Positions 1 through 8,726 are shown, counted from the first letter of the stretch. The stretch: 64,000 bases of DNA from [Enterobacter] lignolyticus SCF1 (GCF_000164865.1 NC_014618.1:930001-994000); one strand, 5' to 3'. Program-made: numbers and translations. Notes: generated by a model not told the origin, from the letters alone.

Positions 1-320
1 TCGGCGTGGCGGTGGTCGTGTTCTCGCTGCAGCAGGCGCTGCTGCCTGCCTATGCGCTGCTGCTGCTCATCGGCATGTTCGGCGGCTTCTTCGTGGTGCC
101 GCTGAACGCGCTGCTACAGGAGCGCGGCAAGCATACGGTGGGCGCGGGCAACGCGATTGCGGTACAAAACCTGGGTGAGAACAGCGCGATGCTTTTCATG
201 CTCGGGCTCTATTCGCTGGCGGTTAAGGTTGGCGTGCCGGTGGTTGGCGTCGGGATTGGCTTTGGCGCGCTGTTCGCGCTGGCGATCGTCGCGCTGTGGA
301 TCTGGGGGCGGCGTCATTAA
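1..320 (+). CDS. lplT: Lysophospholipid transporter LplT, C-terminal part
   Basis: This is the last 105 or so codons of an open frame that enters from the left edge, so the start is outside the window. The visible part is very hydrophobic, with about three membrane segments and a loop carrying NALLQERGKHTVGAGNAIAVQNLGEN, as in the C-terminal half of the major-facilitator protein LplT. LplT flips lyso-phosphatidylethanolamine across the inner membrane for re-acylation by Aas, which would normally lie upstream. The family and the following tas-ygdR-ygdQ-mutH order make the identity secure. The part seen is intact up to TAA at 318-320. Confidence 0.9.
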   Translation, partial: GVAVVVFSLQQALLPAYALLLLIGMFGGFFVVPLNALLQERGKHTVGAGNAIAVQNLGENSAMLFMLGLYSLAVKVGVPVVGVGIGFGALFALAIVALWIWGRRH

Positions 321-326
321 CGCAGC

Positions 327-351
327 GCCCGGCTGGCGGTGCCTGCCGGGC
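327..351. terminator. Hairpin between convergent lplT and tas
   Basis: GCCCGGC (327-333) pairs with GCCGGGC (345-351) between two genes that end facing each other. There is no clear T-run on either side, so it could be a weak bidirectional terminator or an mRNA 3' stabiliser. Confidence 0.4.
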
Positions 352-361
352 AGTCTGTGGG

Positions 362-1402
362 TTACGGTGCCGGGTAGGTATAGACCTGATGCACCGCTTC
401 AATCTCCGCCAGTACCTCTTCGTTCAGCTCAAGATGCAGGCTTTCGACGTTAGCTTTCAGCTGCTCCATCGTGGTGGCGCCTAACAGGGTGCTCGCCACG
501 AACGGCTGACGACGGACGAACGCCAGCGCCATCTGCGCCGGATCTAGGCCGTGCCGTCTGGCGATCTCCACATACGCCGCCACGGCTTTCTGCGACTGCT
601 CGCTGCTGTAGCGGGTAAAGCGGCTGAACAGCGTATTGCGCGCCGCGGGGGGCTTCGCGCCGTTCAGGTATTTACCGGTGAGGGTGCCGAACGCCAGGCA
701 GGAGTAGGCCAGCAGCTCAACGCCTTCGTACTGGCTGACCTCCGCAAGACCGACCTCAAAGCTGCGGTTGAGCAGGCTGTAGGGGTTCTGGATAGTCACG
801 ATGCGCGGCAGATCGTGCTTATCGGCCAGATGCAGGTAGCGCATCACGCCGAAGGCCGTTTCATTCGACACGCCGATATAGCGAATCTTCCCGGCGCGCT
901 GGTACTCCGTCAGCGCCTCCAGCGTTTCCAGCAGGGTGATCACCGGCTGCGTTTCGGTCCACTGATAGCCGAGCTTGCCGAAGCAGTTGGTCGGGCGCTG
1001 CGGCCAGTGCACCTGGTATAAATCGAGGTAATCGGTCTGCAGGCGCTTAAGGCTGTCGTGCAGCGCTTCGCGGATGTTTTTGCGATCCAGCGCCTGGTTC
1101 GGGCGAATGCCGCTGTCGTTGTTGCGCGGCGGGCCGCTGATCTTCGAGGCGATCACCAGCTTTTCGCGGCTGCCGTGGCGGGCCAGCCAGTTGCCGACGT
1201 AGGTCTCGGTCAGGCCCTGGGTTTCCGGGCGCGGCGGCACCGGGTACATCTCGGCAACGTCAATCAGGTTAATGCCGTGAGCGACGGCGTAATCGAGCTG
1301 TGCGTGGGCGTCGGCTTCGCTGTTTTGTTCACCAAACGTCATGGTGCCAAGCCCAAGGGTGCTGATTTCAAGTGAGCTGTGGGGGATACGGTGATAGTGC
1401 AT
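362..1402 (-). CDS. tas: Tas, aldo/keto reductase family protein
   Basis: The predicted protein has 346 residues, the length of E. coli Tas. It begins MHYHRIPHSSLEISTLGLG and contains the aldo/keto reductase signatures LGTMTFGEQ, DVAEMYPVPP, LDLYQVHWPQ and IGVSNETAFG, so it should be a TIM-barrel NADPH-dependent reductase in the cytosol. In E. coli, Tas was found because it can restore prephenate dehydrogenase activity to a tyrA mutant under starvation; its true substrate is uncertain. An open frame extends upstream to 1618, but the ATG at 1400-1402 has an AAGGAAG ribosome site just upstream and gives the family length. It lies downstream of ygdR with a terminator between them. Confidence 0.93.
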   Translation of the reverse strand: MHYHRIPHSSLEISTLGLGTMTFGEQNSEADAHAQLDYAVAHGINLIDVAEMYPVPPRPETQGLTETYVGNWLARHGSREKLVIASKISGPPRNNDSGIRPNQALDRKNIREALHDSLKRLQTDYLDLYQVHWPQRPTNCFGKLGYQWTETQPVITLLETLEALTEYQRAGKIRYIGVSNETAFGVMRYLHLADKHDLPRIVTIQNPYSLLNRSFEVGLAEVSQYEGVELLAYSCLAFGTLTGKYLNGAKPPAARNTLFSRFTRYSSEQSQKAVAAYVEIARRHGLDPAQMALAFVRRQPFVASTLLGATTMEQLKANVESLHLELNEEVLAEIEAVHQVYTYPAP

Positions 1403-1485
1403 AGCCGGCTTCCTTTTTATCAACAACGTCAGGGAGGTCCTGACAAAGGAATATAAACATGGCAGAAGGGAAGAAAAAGCGGAAG

Positions 1486-1518
1486 TAAAAAATGAGAAAA
1501 GGCCAGGTAGGCTGACCT
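1486..1518 (-). terminator. Rho-independent terminator of ygdR
   Basis: Read on the minus strand, AGGTCAG, a 5-nt loop and CTGGCCT form a stem with one G-T pair. A T-rich tail (TTTCTCATTTTTT) follows directly. It begins 9 bp after the ygdR stop. Confidence 0.7.
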
Positions 1519-1526
1519 CTTTTCTT

Positions 1527-1745
1527 TTAGCGCTTAATGATTTGGGATACGTCGTCCCGGTTGATCTGCATTTTATTGCCCTGCTGATCTTCGTAGCTGA
1601 TAAGACCGGTATCGTCATCCACTTCCGGTTTTCCGTCCGTCAGGATCATACGACCGTCTTTTGTCGCCATCACGTAATCGCTGCTGCAGCCGGAAACAGC
1701 AAATGCCAAACCGACTGCGGAAATCAGTACTGCCCATTTTGTCAT
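1527..1745 (-). CDS. ygdR: YgdR, small DUF903 lipoprotein
   Basis: A 72-residue protein with a lipoprotein signal: MTKWAVLISAVGLAFAVSGC, with the lipobox cysteine at residue 20. The mature part (SSDYVMATKDGRMILTDGKP...) is the DUF903 SH3-like domain shared with the E. coli paralogues YgdI and YgdR. Lipidation would place it in the cell envelope; its role is not known. In-frame ATGs at 1751 and 1760 would add a few residues. The ATG at 1745 gives the family length and has GAGGA at a good distance. It is a single-gene unit between two terminators. Confidence 0.9.
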   Translation of the reverse strand: MTKWAVLISAVGLAFAVSGCSSDYVMATKDGRMILTDGKPEVDDDTGLISYEDQQGNKMQINRDDVSQIIKR

Positions 1746-1838
1746 CGTCATCGTCCTCATCTGGCCGCAACCTCTATAAGTCTAGTAATAACCCGATGTC
1801 CGGTAACTAAAAAGCAGTAAAATCTTAAAAAGTATGAA

Positions 1839-1860
1839 TTAGCCCGCAAATACGGGCTAA
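1839..1860 (-). terminator. Terminator downstream of ygdQ
   Basis: TTAGCCCG (1839-1846), a 6-nt loop and CGGGCTAA (1853-1860) form an 8-bp stem 9 bp past the ygdQ stop. On the minus strand it is followed by TTCATACTTTTT, a loose T-rich tail. Confidence 0.6.
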
Positions 1861-1869
1861 AACAAGGGA

Positions 1870-2583
1870 TCACAGCGGGTTCTTTTTGTTTCGCAGCAGG
1901 TTAAGGCTCTCCACGGCGATTGAAAAGAACATGGCGAAGTAGATGTAGCCCTTCGGAATATGGATGCCGAAGCTTTCCAGCATCAGCGTAAAGCCGACGA
2001 GGATCAGGAACGCCAGCGCCAGCATCTTCACCGACGGATGACGGTCGACGAAATCGCCGATGGGGCGGGCGGCGAACATCATCACGCCTACCGCAATGAC
2101 CACGGCGGCCATCATAATGAACAGATGATCGGATAGCCCGACGGCGGTGATCACCGAATCAAGGCTGAAGATAATATCCAGCAGCATGATCTGGACGATC
2201 GCGCCCATAAACGAGTGAACGTGGGTTTTTAGCCCCTCTTCCTCACCTTCAATGGATTCGTGGATCTCCTTACTGGCTTTCCAGATAAGGAACAGCCCCC
2301 CCGCCAGCAGGATGAGATCCCGCGCGGAGATCGCATGATCGAAGACGGTGAACAGCGGAGTGGTCAGCCTGACGACCCAGGCGATCGACGCCAGCAGCGC
2401 CAGCCGCATCAGCATCGCGGCCATCAGCCCCAGACGACGCGCGTGATTGCGCTGCGCGGTGGGGAGTTTGGCGACAACCAGAGAGAGGAAAATAATATTA
2501 TCAATCCCAAGAACGATTTCCAGAATCGTTAGCGTTCCGAGCGCCATCCAGGCGTTGGGATCGGTTACCCATGCAAATAACAT
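1870..2583 (-). CDS. ygdQ: YgdQ, TerC-family integral membrane protein
   Basis: A 237-residue protein, the same length as E. coli YgdQ. It has about seven hydrophobic segments and two related acidic membrane motifs, LEIVLGIDNIIFLS near residue 25 and LLDIIFSLDSVITAVG near residue 135. These are the internal repeat of the TerC (tellurite resistance/Mn efflux) family. Related proteins export manganese or other divalent cations, but YgdQ itself has no settled substrate. A well-spaced sigma70 promoter lies between mutH and this gene, so it can be expressed independently of mutH, which reads in the same direction from upstream. Confidence 0.92.
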   Translation of the reverse strand: MLFAWVTDPNAWMALGTLTILEIVLGIDNIIFLSLVVAKLPTAQRNHARRLGLMAAMLMRLALLASIAWVVRLTTPLFTVFDHAISARDLILLAGGLFLIWKASKEIHESIEGEEEGLKTHVHSFMGAIVQIMLLDIIFSLDSVITAVGLSDHLFIMMAAVVIAVGVMMFAARPIGDFVDRHPSVKMLALAFLILVGFTLMLESFGIHIPKGYIYFAMFFSIAVESLNLLRNKKNPL

Positions 2584-2615
2584 CGTGAAGTCCTGCCAAA
2601 AAAATCAAAGGCGTC

Positions 2616-2644
2616 ATTATATGCCTGCCTGACAGTCACGACAA
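2616..2644 (-). promoter_or_regulatory. Sigma70 promoter for ygdQ
   Basis: On the minus strand TTGTCG (2644-2639) and TATAAT (2621-2616) are separated by exactly 17 bp. The -10 is a full consensus match. The promoter starts within 3 bp of the mutH stop and points at ygdQ. Confidence 0.7.
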
Positions 2645-2646
2645 AA

Positions 2647-3342
2647 CTAATACGTTTTTAAAAAGAAATGGCGCGCCAGCAGCGCGGCGGTGAAGTTCTT
2701 TTTCAGATAAAAACCGCGCGGCAGGGTGAGGATCGGCTCGCCGTGCGCGCCGACCGCTTCGGTCAGCGCTTTGCTGTTGGCGGCTTTCGGGCGCAGCTGC
2801 AGCACTTCGCCGTGGCGGGCGGTGACCCGCTCAACCTCGCCAAGGACGATAAGATCCATCAGCTCCTCCCAGTCCATGCGCAGCTGACGCTCTTCGTCCT
2901 CGTTTGGGCTCCAGAGCAGCGGGGCGCCGACGTGCCGCTGCGCCAGCGGAATATCCCGGCTGCCTTCCACCGGTATCCACAGGACTCGCCTGAGCTTATG
3001 GCGCACGTGGCTGGTCTCCCATGAGACGCCGGTGTTGCCGGTCAGCGGCGCGACGCAGACAAAGGTGGTCTCCAGCGGACGGCCTGCGCCGTCAATCGGA
3101 ATGGTTTTCAGCTCCACGCCCAGGGCGGCGAAATCCTGCTCCGGTTTACTGCCCGCGCTGGCGCCGAGCCAGACCTCCAGCAGCACGCCGATCCAGCCCT
3201 TATCGCGCTTTAAATCACGCGGAATGGGCAGCCCCGCCATCGCGGCCAGTTCGCCCAGCGTACGGCCCGCCAGCTGCTGAGCCTGGGCCAAAAGCTGCGC
3301 TTCGGAATGGGGCGGATGGGCAAGTGGCGTCATAGACGACAT
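2647..3342 (-). CDS. mutH: MutH, GATC-specific mismatch-repair endonuclease
   Basis: A 231-residue orthologue of MutH (229 in E. coli). MutH nicks the unmethylated strand at hemimethylated GATC sites after activation by MutS-MutL, directing repair to new DNA. The three catalytic residues D70, E77 and K79 are visible in DFAALGVELKT, and the PD-(D/E)xK fold is otherwise conserved (LKRDKGWIGVLLE, LETTFVCVAPLTGN, SHVRHKL, RGFYLKKNFT). The C-terminus (HFFLKTY) differs slightly from E. coli. A second in-frame ATG at residue 4 is an alternative start. It faces away from rppH across the DnaA-box region. Confidence 0.96.
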   Translation of the reverse strand: MSSMTPLAHPPHSEAQLLAQAQQLAGRTLGELAAMAGLPIPRDLKRDKGWIGVLLEVWLGASAGSKPEQDFAALGVELKTIPIDGAGRPLETTFVCVAPLTGNTGVSWETSHVRHKLRRVLWIPVEGSRDIPLAQRHVGAPLLWSPNEDEERQLRMDWEELMDLIVLGEVERVTARHGEVLQLRPKAANSKALTEAVGAHGEPILTLPRGFYLKKNFTAALLARHFFLKTY

Positions 3343-3531
3343 AGCAAGATACCTTTGGTGAAAAAATGAGCGGGGTTTTTCCCCGTTGTGGACAGAGTTT
3401 ACCGCTTTCTGAATAACAAGGGCAATTTTATGATTTTATAGTGTTTTTTTATTTTTCCCTGCCGCTTCGCTGAGCGGTGAAAGAGGTTTTCCAAAACTGG
3501 TCACTGACAATAAACAGGATCTTACACCATG

Positions 3532-3856
3532 TTATCCACAGAAAAATGGGATAACTGTGAAAAAGGACCACTACTGTTTCCATTTACAGCCTTGACGTGC
3601 GACGAAAATCCAATTTTCACACAAAAAGTGCCTAAGTTAGTGGCACAATCTGTGGATAAAAACGGCGTTGCTCGATCTTTCATCAGTCAGAGGATCGCTC
3701 ATGTGATGATCATCACGTTATATGACAATTTGATGAAATCAATCGGCACAATGCCATGAATAACAACGCATTATTTTACCCGTCGAGGGCTAAGCGTTTT
3801 ATGTTGCCCCAGGTTTTCCCGCGTTAATTCCGTACTTCTTCACAACTCTATCCACA
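3532..3856. promoter_or_regulatory. DARS2-type DnaA-reactivating site
   Basis: The roughly 680-bp mutH-rppH gap holds no convincing gene but contains DnaA boxes. There are perfect TTATCCACA at 3532-3540, perfect inverted TGTGGATAA at 3651-3659, and CTATCCACA at 3848-3856 (one mismatch). Weaker inverted TTATCC-like matches lie at 3546-3554 and around 3922-3950. In E. coli, DARS2, which converts ADP-DnaA to ATP-DnaA with IHF and Fis, lies in exactly this intergenic position. Location plus boxes makes the assignment strong. I could not recognise the IHF and Fis sites with confidence, so the outer limits are approximate. Confidence 0.8.
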
Positions 3857-4024
3857 GAAAAAGTGAATAAAATCGGCCGCGCAGCGGATCTGCTGTTTAT
3901 AACTTTGATGATTACTGTGAGTTATTCAAATGTTATCCGGCGTTATCGCCATAACAGAGTGGTTTACCGTTTCCGGCGAGTGTGAAACAATCATTCACAT
4001 TGAAGATTATTTTGAGGTAGTCCG

Positions 4025-4555
4025 GTGATTGATGACGATGGCTACCGCCCAAACGTAGGAATTGTAATCTGCAACCGTCAGGGCCAGGTGATGTGGGCCA
4101 GACGATATGGCCAGCACTCCTGGCAGTTTCCCCAGGGCGGGATCAACCCGGGCGAATCTGCTGAACAGGCGATGTATCGGGAACTGTTTGAAGAGGTCGG
4201 GTTAAGCCGTAAAGATGTGCGGATCCTTGCCTCTACCCGCAACTGGTTGCGTTATAAATTACCAAAACGTTTGGTGCGTTGGGACACAAAGCCGGTGTGT
4301 ATCGGCCAAAAACAGAAGTGGTTTCTGTTGCAGTTGATGAGCAGCGATGCCGAAATCAACATGCAAACCAGCAGCACACCGGAGTTCGATGGCTGGCGCT
4401 GGGTAAGTTACTGGTACCCGGTACGTCAGGTGGTGTCGTTTAAACGCGATGTCTACCGTCGGGTGATGAAAGAATTCGCAAGTGTCGTGATGTCGCTGAC
4501 GGAGGCCCCTCCCAAGCCGCAAAGCGCGCCTGCCTGGCGACGTAAAAGAGGTTAA
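4025..4555 (+). CDS. rppH: RppH, RNA pyrophosphohydrolase (Nudix)
   Basis: RppH removes pyrophosphate from the 5' triphosphate end of mRNAs and so triggers RNase E-dependent decay. The 176-residue protein matches E. coli in length and almost in sequence. The Nudix box runs from G38 to L60, with R52, E53, E56 and E57 as the metal-binding core (REL-EE-GL). It starts at GTG, supported by TTGAGG 8-12 bp upstream and by the conserved MIDDDGYRPNVG beginning. ptsP follows after 12 bp, so the two are probably co-transcribed. The basic tail ends WRRKRG. Confidence 0.97.
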   Translation: MIDDDGYRPNVGIVICNRQGQVMWARRYGQHSWQFPQGGINPGESAEQAMYRELFEEVGLSRKDVRILASTRNWLRYKLPKRLVRWDTKPVCIGQKQKWFLLQLMSSDAEINMQTSSTPEFDGWRWVSYWYPVRQVVSFKRDVYRRVMKEFASVVMSLTEAPPKPQSAPAWRRKRG

Positions 4556-4567
4556 GCCACGCACATT

Positions 4568-6814
4568 ATGCTCACCCGGTTGCGAGAGATTGTCGAGAAG
4601 GTCGCCAGCGCCCCTCGGGTTAACGAGGCGTTAGATATTCTGGTAACAGATATCTGCCAGGCGATGGAGACGGAGGTCTGCTCGGTATATCTTGCCGATC
4701 ATGACCGACGCTGCTATTACCTGATGGCGACTCGCGGGTTGAAAAAGCCGCGAGGCCGCACGATTACGCTTGCGTTTGATGAAGGTATCGTTGGCCTGGT
4801 GGGACGCCTTGCCGAGCCGATCAACCTTGCTGACGCGCAAAAGCACCCCAGCTTTAAATACATCCCGTCCGTAAAAGAAGAAAAGTACCGCGCGTTTCTC
4901 GGCGTACCGATTATTCAGCGCCGCCAGCTGCTGGGCGTACTGGTCGTCCAGCAGCGCGAGCTTCGTCAGTATGATGAAAGCGAAGAGTCGTTCCTGGTAA
5001 CCCTGGCGACGCAGATGGCGGCGATCCTTTCGCAGTCGCAGCTGACGGCGCTCTTCGGCCAGTATCGTCAGACCCGCATCCGTGCGCTGCCCGCTTCGTC
5101 CGGGGTGGCTATCGCTACGGGCTGGATGGACGCTACCCTGCCGCTGATGGAGCAGGTCTATCAGGCCTCCACGCTGGATACGGCGCTGGAGCGAGAACGG
5201 TTGACCGGCGCGCTGGAGGAGGCGGCCAACGAGTTTCGCCGCTACAGCAAACGCTATGCCGCCGGCGCCCAGAAAGAGATGGCGGCTATCTTTGACCTCT
5301 ACTCGCACCTGCTGTCGGACGCCCGTCTGCGTAAAGAGCTGTTCGCCGAGGTAGATAACGGTTCGGTCGCGGAATGGGCCGTCAAAACGATCGTCGAAAA
5401 ATTCGCCGCCCAGTTCGCAGCGCTCAGCGACGGGTATCTGAAAGAGCGCGCGGGCGATCTGCGCACCCTCGGCCAGCGTCTGCTGTTCCACCTTGATGAC
5501 GCGATTCAGGGGCCAAACGCCTGGCCGGAGCGCTTTGTGCTGGTGGCGGACGAGCTCTCGGCAACGACGCTTGCCGAAGTGCCGCAGGACCGCCTGGTCG
5601 GCGTTGTGGTGCGCGACGGCGCGGCAAACTCCCACGCCGCCATTATGGTGCGGGCGCTGGGGATCCCGACGGTGATGGGCGCGGATATTCAGCCCGCGGT
5701 GCTGCATAACCGCATGCTGGTGGTGGACGGCTATCGCGGCGAGCTGCTCGTCGACCCGGAACCCGTTTTGCTGCAGGAATATCAGCGCCTTATCAGCGAG
5801 GAAAACGAGCTCAGCCGCATTGCGGAAGATGACGTCGACCGGCCTGCGCAGCTGAAAAGCGGCGAGCGGGTGAAGGTGATGCTCAACGCGGGCCTCAGCC
5901 CGGAGCATGAAGAGAAGCTCGGCAGCCGCATTGACGGTATCGGGCTCTACCGCACCGAAATCCCGTTTATGCTGCAAAGCGGCTTCCCGTCGGAAGAAGA
6001 GCAGGTCGCGCAGTACCAGGGCATGCTGCAGATGTTCAACGACAAGCCGGTAACGCTGCGTACTCTTGACGTGGGCGCCGACAAGCAGCTGCCGTATATG
6101 CCGATAAGCGAGGAGAACCCGTGTCTCGGCTGGCGCGGCATCCGTATTACTCTCGATCAGCCGGAGATCTTTCTGATCCAGGTCAGGGCGATGCTGCGCG
6201 CTAACGCGGCCACCGGCAACCTCAGCATCCTGCTGCCGATGGTGACCAGCATTGAGGAGGTCGACGAAGCGCGGCGGCTTATCGAGCGCGCCGGACGCGA
6301 AGTGGAGGAGATGATCGGTTACGCGATCCCGAAACCGCGCATCGGTATTATGCTCGAAGTACCGTCGATGGTGTTCATGATGCCGCACCTGGCGAATCGC
6401 GTGGATTTTATCTCGGTCGGGACGAACGACCTGACGCAGTACATTCTGGCGGTCGATCGCAACAACACCCGCGTTGCCAGCATCTACGACAGCCTGCACC
6501 CGGCAATACTGCGCGCGCTGTCAATGATTGCGCTCGACGCCGAGCGCTACGGCATCGATCTGCGGCTGTGCGGCGAAATGGCGGGCGATCCTATGTGCGT
6601 CACGCTGCTCATCGGCCTGGGTTTCCGCCACCTGTCGATGAACGGCCGCTCCGTGGCGCGTGTGAAGTATCTGCTGCGCAACATCGAGTTTGACGAAGCG
6701 AAAACTCTGGCGCAGCGTAGCCTGGAATCCCAGCTTGCGGCCGAGGTGCGCCATCAGGTCGCCGCCTTTATGGAGCGTCGCGGCCTTGGCGGCCTGATCC
6801 GCGGCGGCCGCTAG
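4568..6814 (+). CDS. ptsP: PtsP, enzyme I of the nitrogen PTS (EI-Ntr)
   Basis: EI-Ntr takes phosphate from phosphoenolpyruvate and passes it to NPr (PtsO) and then EIIA-Ntr (PtsN), a regulatory chain that affects potassium uptake and nitrogen responses. The 748 residues match E. coli. An N-terminal GAF sensor domain (about 1-160) is followed by the enzyme I region. H356 in ANSHAAIMVRALG is the phosphorylated histidine, and the C-terminal PEP-binding barrel contains IGLYRTEIPF and SVGTNDLTQYILAVDRNN. It lies 12 bp after rppH. A GCCTCTC/GAGAGGC hairpin at 6825-6851 follows the stop without a T-run. Confidence 0.96.
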   Translation: MLTRLREIVEKVASAPRVNEALDILVTDICQAMETEVCSVYLADHDRRCYYLMATRGLKKPRGRTITLAFDEGIVGLVGRLAEPINLADAQKHPSFKYIPSVKEEKYRAFLGVPIIQRRQLLGVLVVQQRELRQYDESEESFLVTLATQMAAILSQSQLTALFGQYRQTRIRALPASSGVAIATGWMDATLPLMEQVYQASTLDTALERERLTGALEEAANEFRRYSKRYAAGAQKEMAAIFDLYSHLLSDARLRKELFAEVDNGSVAEWAVKTIVEKFAAQFAALSDGYLKERAGDLRTLGQRLLFHLDDAIQGPNAWPERFVLVADELSATTLAEVPQDRLVGVVVRDGAANSHAAIMVRALGIPTVMGADIQPAVLHNRMLVVDGYRGELLVDPEPVLLQEYQRLISEENELSRIAEDDVDRPAQLKSGERVKVMLNAGLSPEHEEKLGSRIDGIGLYRTEIPFMLQSGFPSEEEQVAQYQGMLQMFNDKPVTLRTLDVGADKQLPYMPISEENPCLGWRGIRITLDQPEIFLIQVRAMLRANAATGNLSILLPMVTSIEEVDEARRLIERAGREVEEMIGYAIPKPRIGIMLEVPSMVFMMPHLANRVDFISVGTNDLTQYILAVDRNNTRVASIYDSLHPAILRALSMIALDAERYGIDLRLCGEMAGDPMCVTLLIGLGFRHLSMNGRSVARVKYLLRNIEFDEAKTLAQRSLESQLAAEVRHQVAAFMERRGLGGLIRGGR

Positions 6815-7006
6815 CGCGTTGTGCGCCTCTCTTCTTCTCCGGGGGAGAGGCAGCCTGAAGGATGACGCGCATACATATCTTTTACATCTTCACGGCATCA
6901 CCCGTAGTCACCTTATGCTATTATTCGCTCCTTTGGAGCAGCCTGCTGGCTGCGCGTGTCTACCGCTGTCCACTTTCGGCGGAATAACAAGTATTTGTGG
7001 TGACAG

Positions 7007-7882
7007 ATGAATAGTGGTTATCTGCGTTTCCCGGAGTTTGATCCGGTGATTTTTTCCATTGGACCGGTTTCTCTCCACTGGTACGGATTGATGTACCTGG
7101 TGGGGTTTGTTTTTGCCATGTGGCTCGCAACCCGCCGGGCGAACCGTCCGGGCAGTGGCTGGACAAAAAACGAAGTTGAAAACCTGCTCTATGCCGGGTT
7201 CCTCGGGGTGTTCCTCGGCGGCCGCATCGGCTATGTCCTGTTCTATAACTTCCCGGTATTCCTGCAGGATCCGCTTTATCTGTTCCGCGTCTGGGACGGC
7301 GGCATGTCGTTCCACGGCGGGCTCATCGGCGTTATCGTGGTGATGATAGTCTTCGCCAGACGCACTAAGCGCACCTTCTTCCAGGTTTCCGACTTCATTG
7401 CGCCGCTGATTCCGTTTGGCCTCGGCTGCGGCCGTCTTGGCAACTTTATCAACGGCGAACTGTGGGGGCGCGTTGACCCGAGCTTCCGTTTCTCCATGCT
7501 GTTCCCGGGCTCCCGTGCGGAAGATCTGGCGCTGCTGCCGTCGCATCCGGAATGGCAGTCCCTGTTCGATCAATACGGCGTCCTGCCGCGCCACGCGTCG
7601 CAGCTGTATGAGCTGGCGTTGGAAGGCGTGGTGCTGTTTATCATTCTCAACCTGTTTATCCGCAAACCGCGCCCGACCGGCTCCGTGTCCGGCCTGTTCC
7701 TGATTGGCTACGGTCTGTTCCGCATCATCGTCGAGTTCTTCCGCCAGCCGGATGCGCAGTTTACCGGCGAGTGGGTGCAGTACATCAGCATGGGGCAAAT
7801 TCTCTCCATTCCGATGGTGCTGGCGGGGATTATTATGATGGTCTGGGCGTACCGTCGTCGCCCGCAACAACAGGTTTCCTGA
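7007..7882 (+). CDS. lgt: Lgt, prolipoprotein diacylglyceryl transferase
   Basis: Lgt attaches diacylglycerol from phosphatidylglycerol to the lipobox cysteine of prolipoproteins, the first step of lipoprotein maturation; MltA, YgdR and other lipoproteins here would be substrates. The 291-residue protein has about seven membrane segments. Key residues sit at the E. coli positions: H103 (SFHGGLIG), R143 and G142-N150 (GCGRLGNFINGE) and R239 (LFRIIVEF). The leader has an extended -10-like TGCTATTAT (6916-6924) and two overlapping small hairpins (6927-6939 and 6938-6953). thyA begins 6 bp after the stop, so lgt-thyA form an operon. Confidence 0.97.
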   Translation: MNSGYLRFPEFDPVIFSIGPVSLHWYGLMYLVGFVFAMWLATRRANRPGSGWTKNEVENLLYAGFLGVFLGGRIGYVLFYNFPVFLQDPLYLFRVWDGGMSFHGGLIGVIVVMIVFARRTKRTFFQVSDFIAPLIPFGLGCGRLGNFINGELWGRVDPSFRFSMLFPGSRAEDLALLPSHPEWQSLFDQYGVLPRHASQLYELALEGVVLFIILNLFIRKPRPTGSVSGLFLIGYGLFRIIVEFFRQPDAQFTGEWVQYISMGQILSIPMVLAGIIMMVWAYRRRPQQQVS

Positions 7883-7888
7883 GGACGT

Positions 7889-8683
7889 ATGAAACAGTAT
7901 CTCGAACTGATGCAGAAGGTGCTCGACGAGGGCGCTCAGAAAAATGATCGTACCGGTACCGGCACGCTCTCCATTTTTGGCCACCAGATGCGCTTTAACC
8001 TGCAGGAAGGTTTTCCGCTGGTCACCACCAAGCGCTGCCACCTGCGCTCTATCATTCATGAACTGCTGTGGTTCCTGAAGGGCGACACCAACGTGGCGTA
8101 TCTGCATGAAAACAACGTCACTATCTGGGATGAATGGGCCGACGAGCAGGGCAATCTGGGGCCGGTGTACGGCAAGCAGTGGCGCGCCTGGCCAACGCCG
8201 GACGGACGCCACATCGACCAGATCACCACGGTCATCAACCAGCTGAAAAACGACCCGGACTCCCGCCGGATCATCGTCTCGGCGTGGAACGTGGGCGAGC
8301 TGGATAAAATGGCGCTGGCGCCGTGCCATGCCTTTTTCCAGTTCTACGTAGCGGACGGCAAGCTCTCCTGCCAGCTGTACCAGCGCTCCTGCGATGTGTT
8401 CCTCGGCCTGCCGTTCAACATCGCCAGCTACGCGCTGCTGGTGCATATGATGGCGCAGCAGTGCAGCCTTGAGGTTGGCGATTTTGTCTGGACCGGCGGC
8501 GATACCCACCTGTACAGCAATCACATGGAGCAAACCCATCTGCAGCTGAGCCGTGAGCCCCGCGCGCTGCCGAAGCTGGTTATCAAACGCAAGCCAGAGT
8601 CTATCTTCGATTACCGTTTCGACGATTTCGAGATTGAAGGCTACGACCCGCACCCGGGGATTAAAGCGCCTGTCGCGATTTAA
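7889..8683 (+). CDS. thyA: ThyA, thymidylate synthase
   Basis: ThyA methylates dUMP to dTMP using methylene-tetrahydrofolate, supplying thymine for DNA. The 264-residue sequence matches E. coli. It has catalytic C146 in LAPCHAFFQFYV, the phosphate-binding arginines in DSRRIIVSAWN and QRSCDVFLGLPFN, and the C-terminal APVAI. It is the second gene of lgt-thyA, with an AGGACG ribosome site in the 6-bp spacer, and is closed by a strong terminator. Confidence 0.98.
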   Translation: MKQYLELMQKVLDEGAQKNDRTGTGTLSIFGHQMRFNLQEGFPLVTTKRCHLRSIIHELLWFLKGDTNVAYLHENNVTIWDEWADEQGNLGPVYGKQWRAWPTPDGRHIDQITTVINQLKNDPDSRRIIVSAWNVGELDKMALAPCHAFFQFYVADGKLSCQLYQRSCDVFLGLPFNIASYALLVHMMAQQCSLEVGDFVWTGGDTHLYSNHMEQTHLQLSREPRALPKLVIKRKPESIFDYRFDDFEIEGYDPHPGIKAPVAI

Positions 8684-8693
8684 CCCCTGCGAC

Positions 8694-8726
8694 GTAAACC
8701 GGCCCACCGCGGCCGGTTTACTTTTT
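8694..8726 (+). terminator. Rho-independent terminator of lgt-thyA
   Basis: GTAAACCGGCC (8694-8704), loop CACCGC, GGCCGGTTTAC (8711-8721), then five T. An 11-bp perfect stem with a T-run is a classical terminator. Confidence 0.9.

Noticed and set aside
3529..3759. A 76-codon plus-strand ORF in the mutH-rppH gap
   Set aside because: It begins on a DnaA box and crosses another, has no ribosome site and unusual residue content. The region is explained as DARS2.
4631..6499. A 622-codon ORF antisense to ptsP
   Set aside because: Same low-stop shadow effect; composition is improbable for a protein and ptsP is a clear gene.
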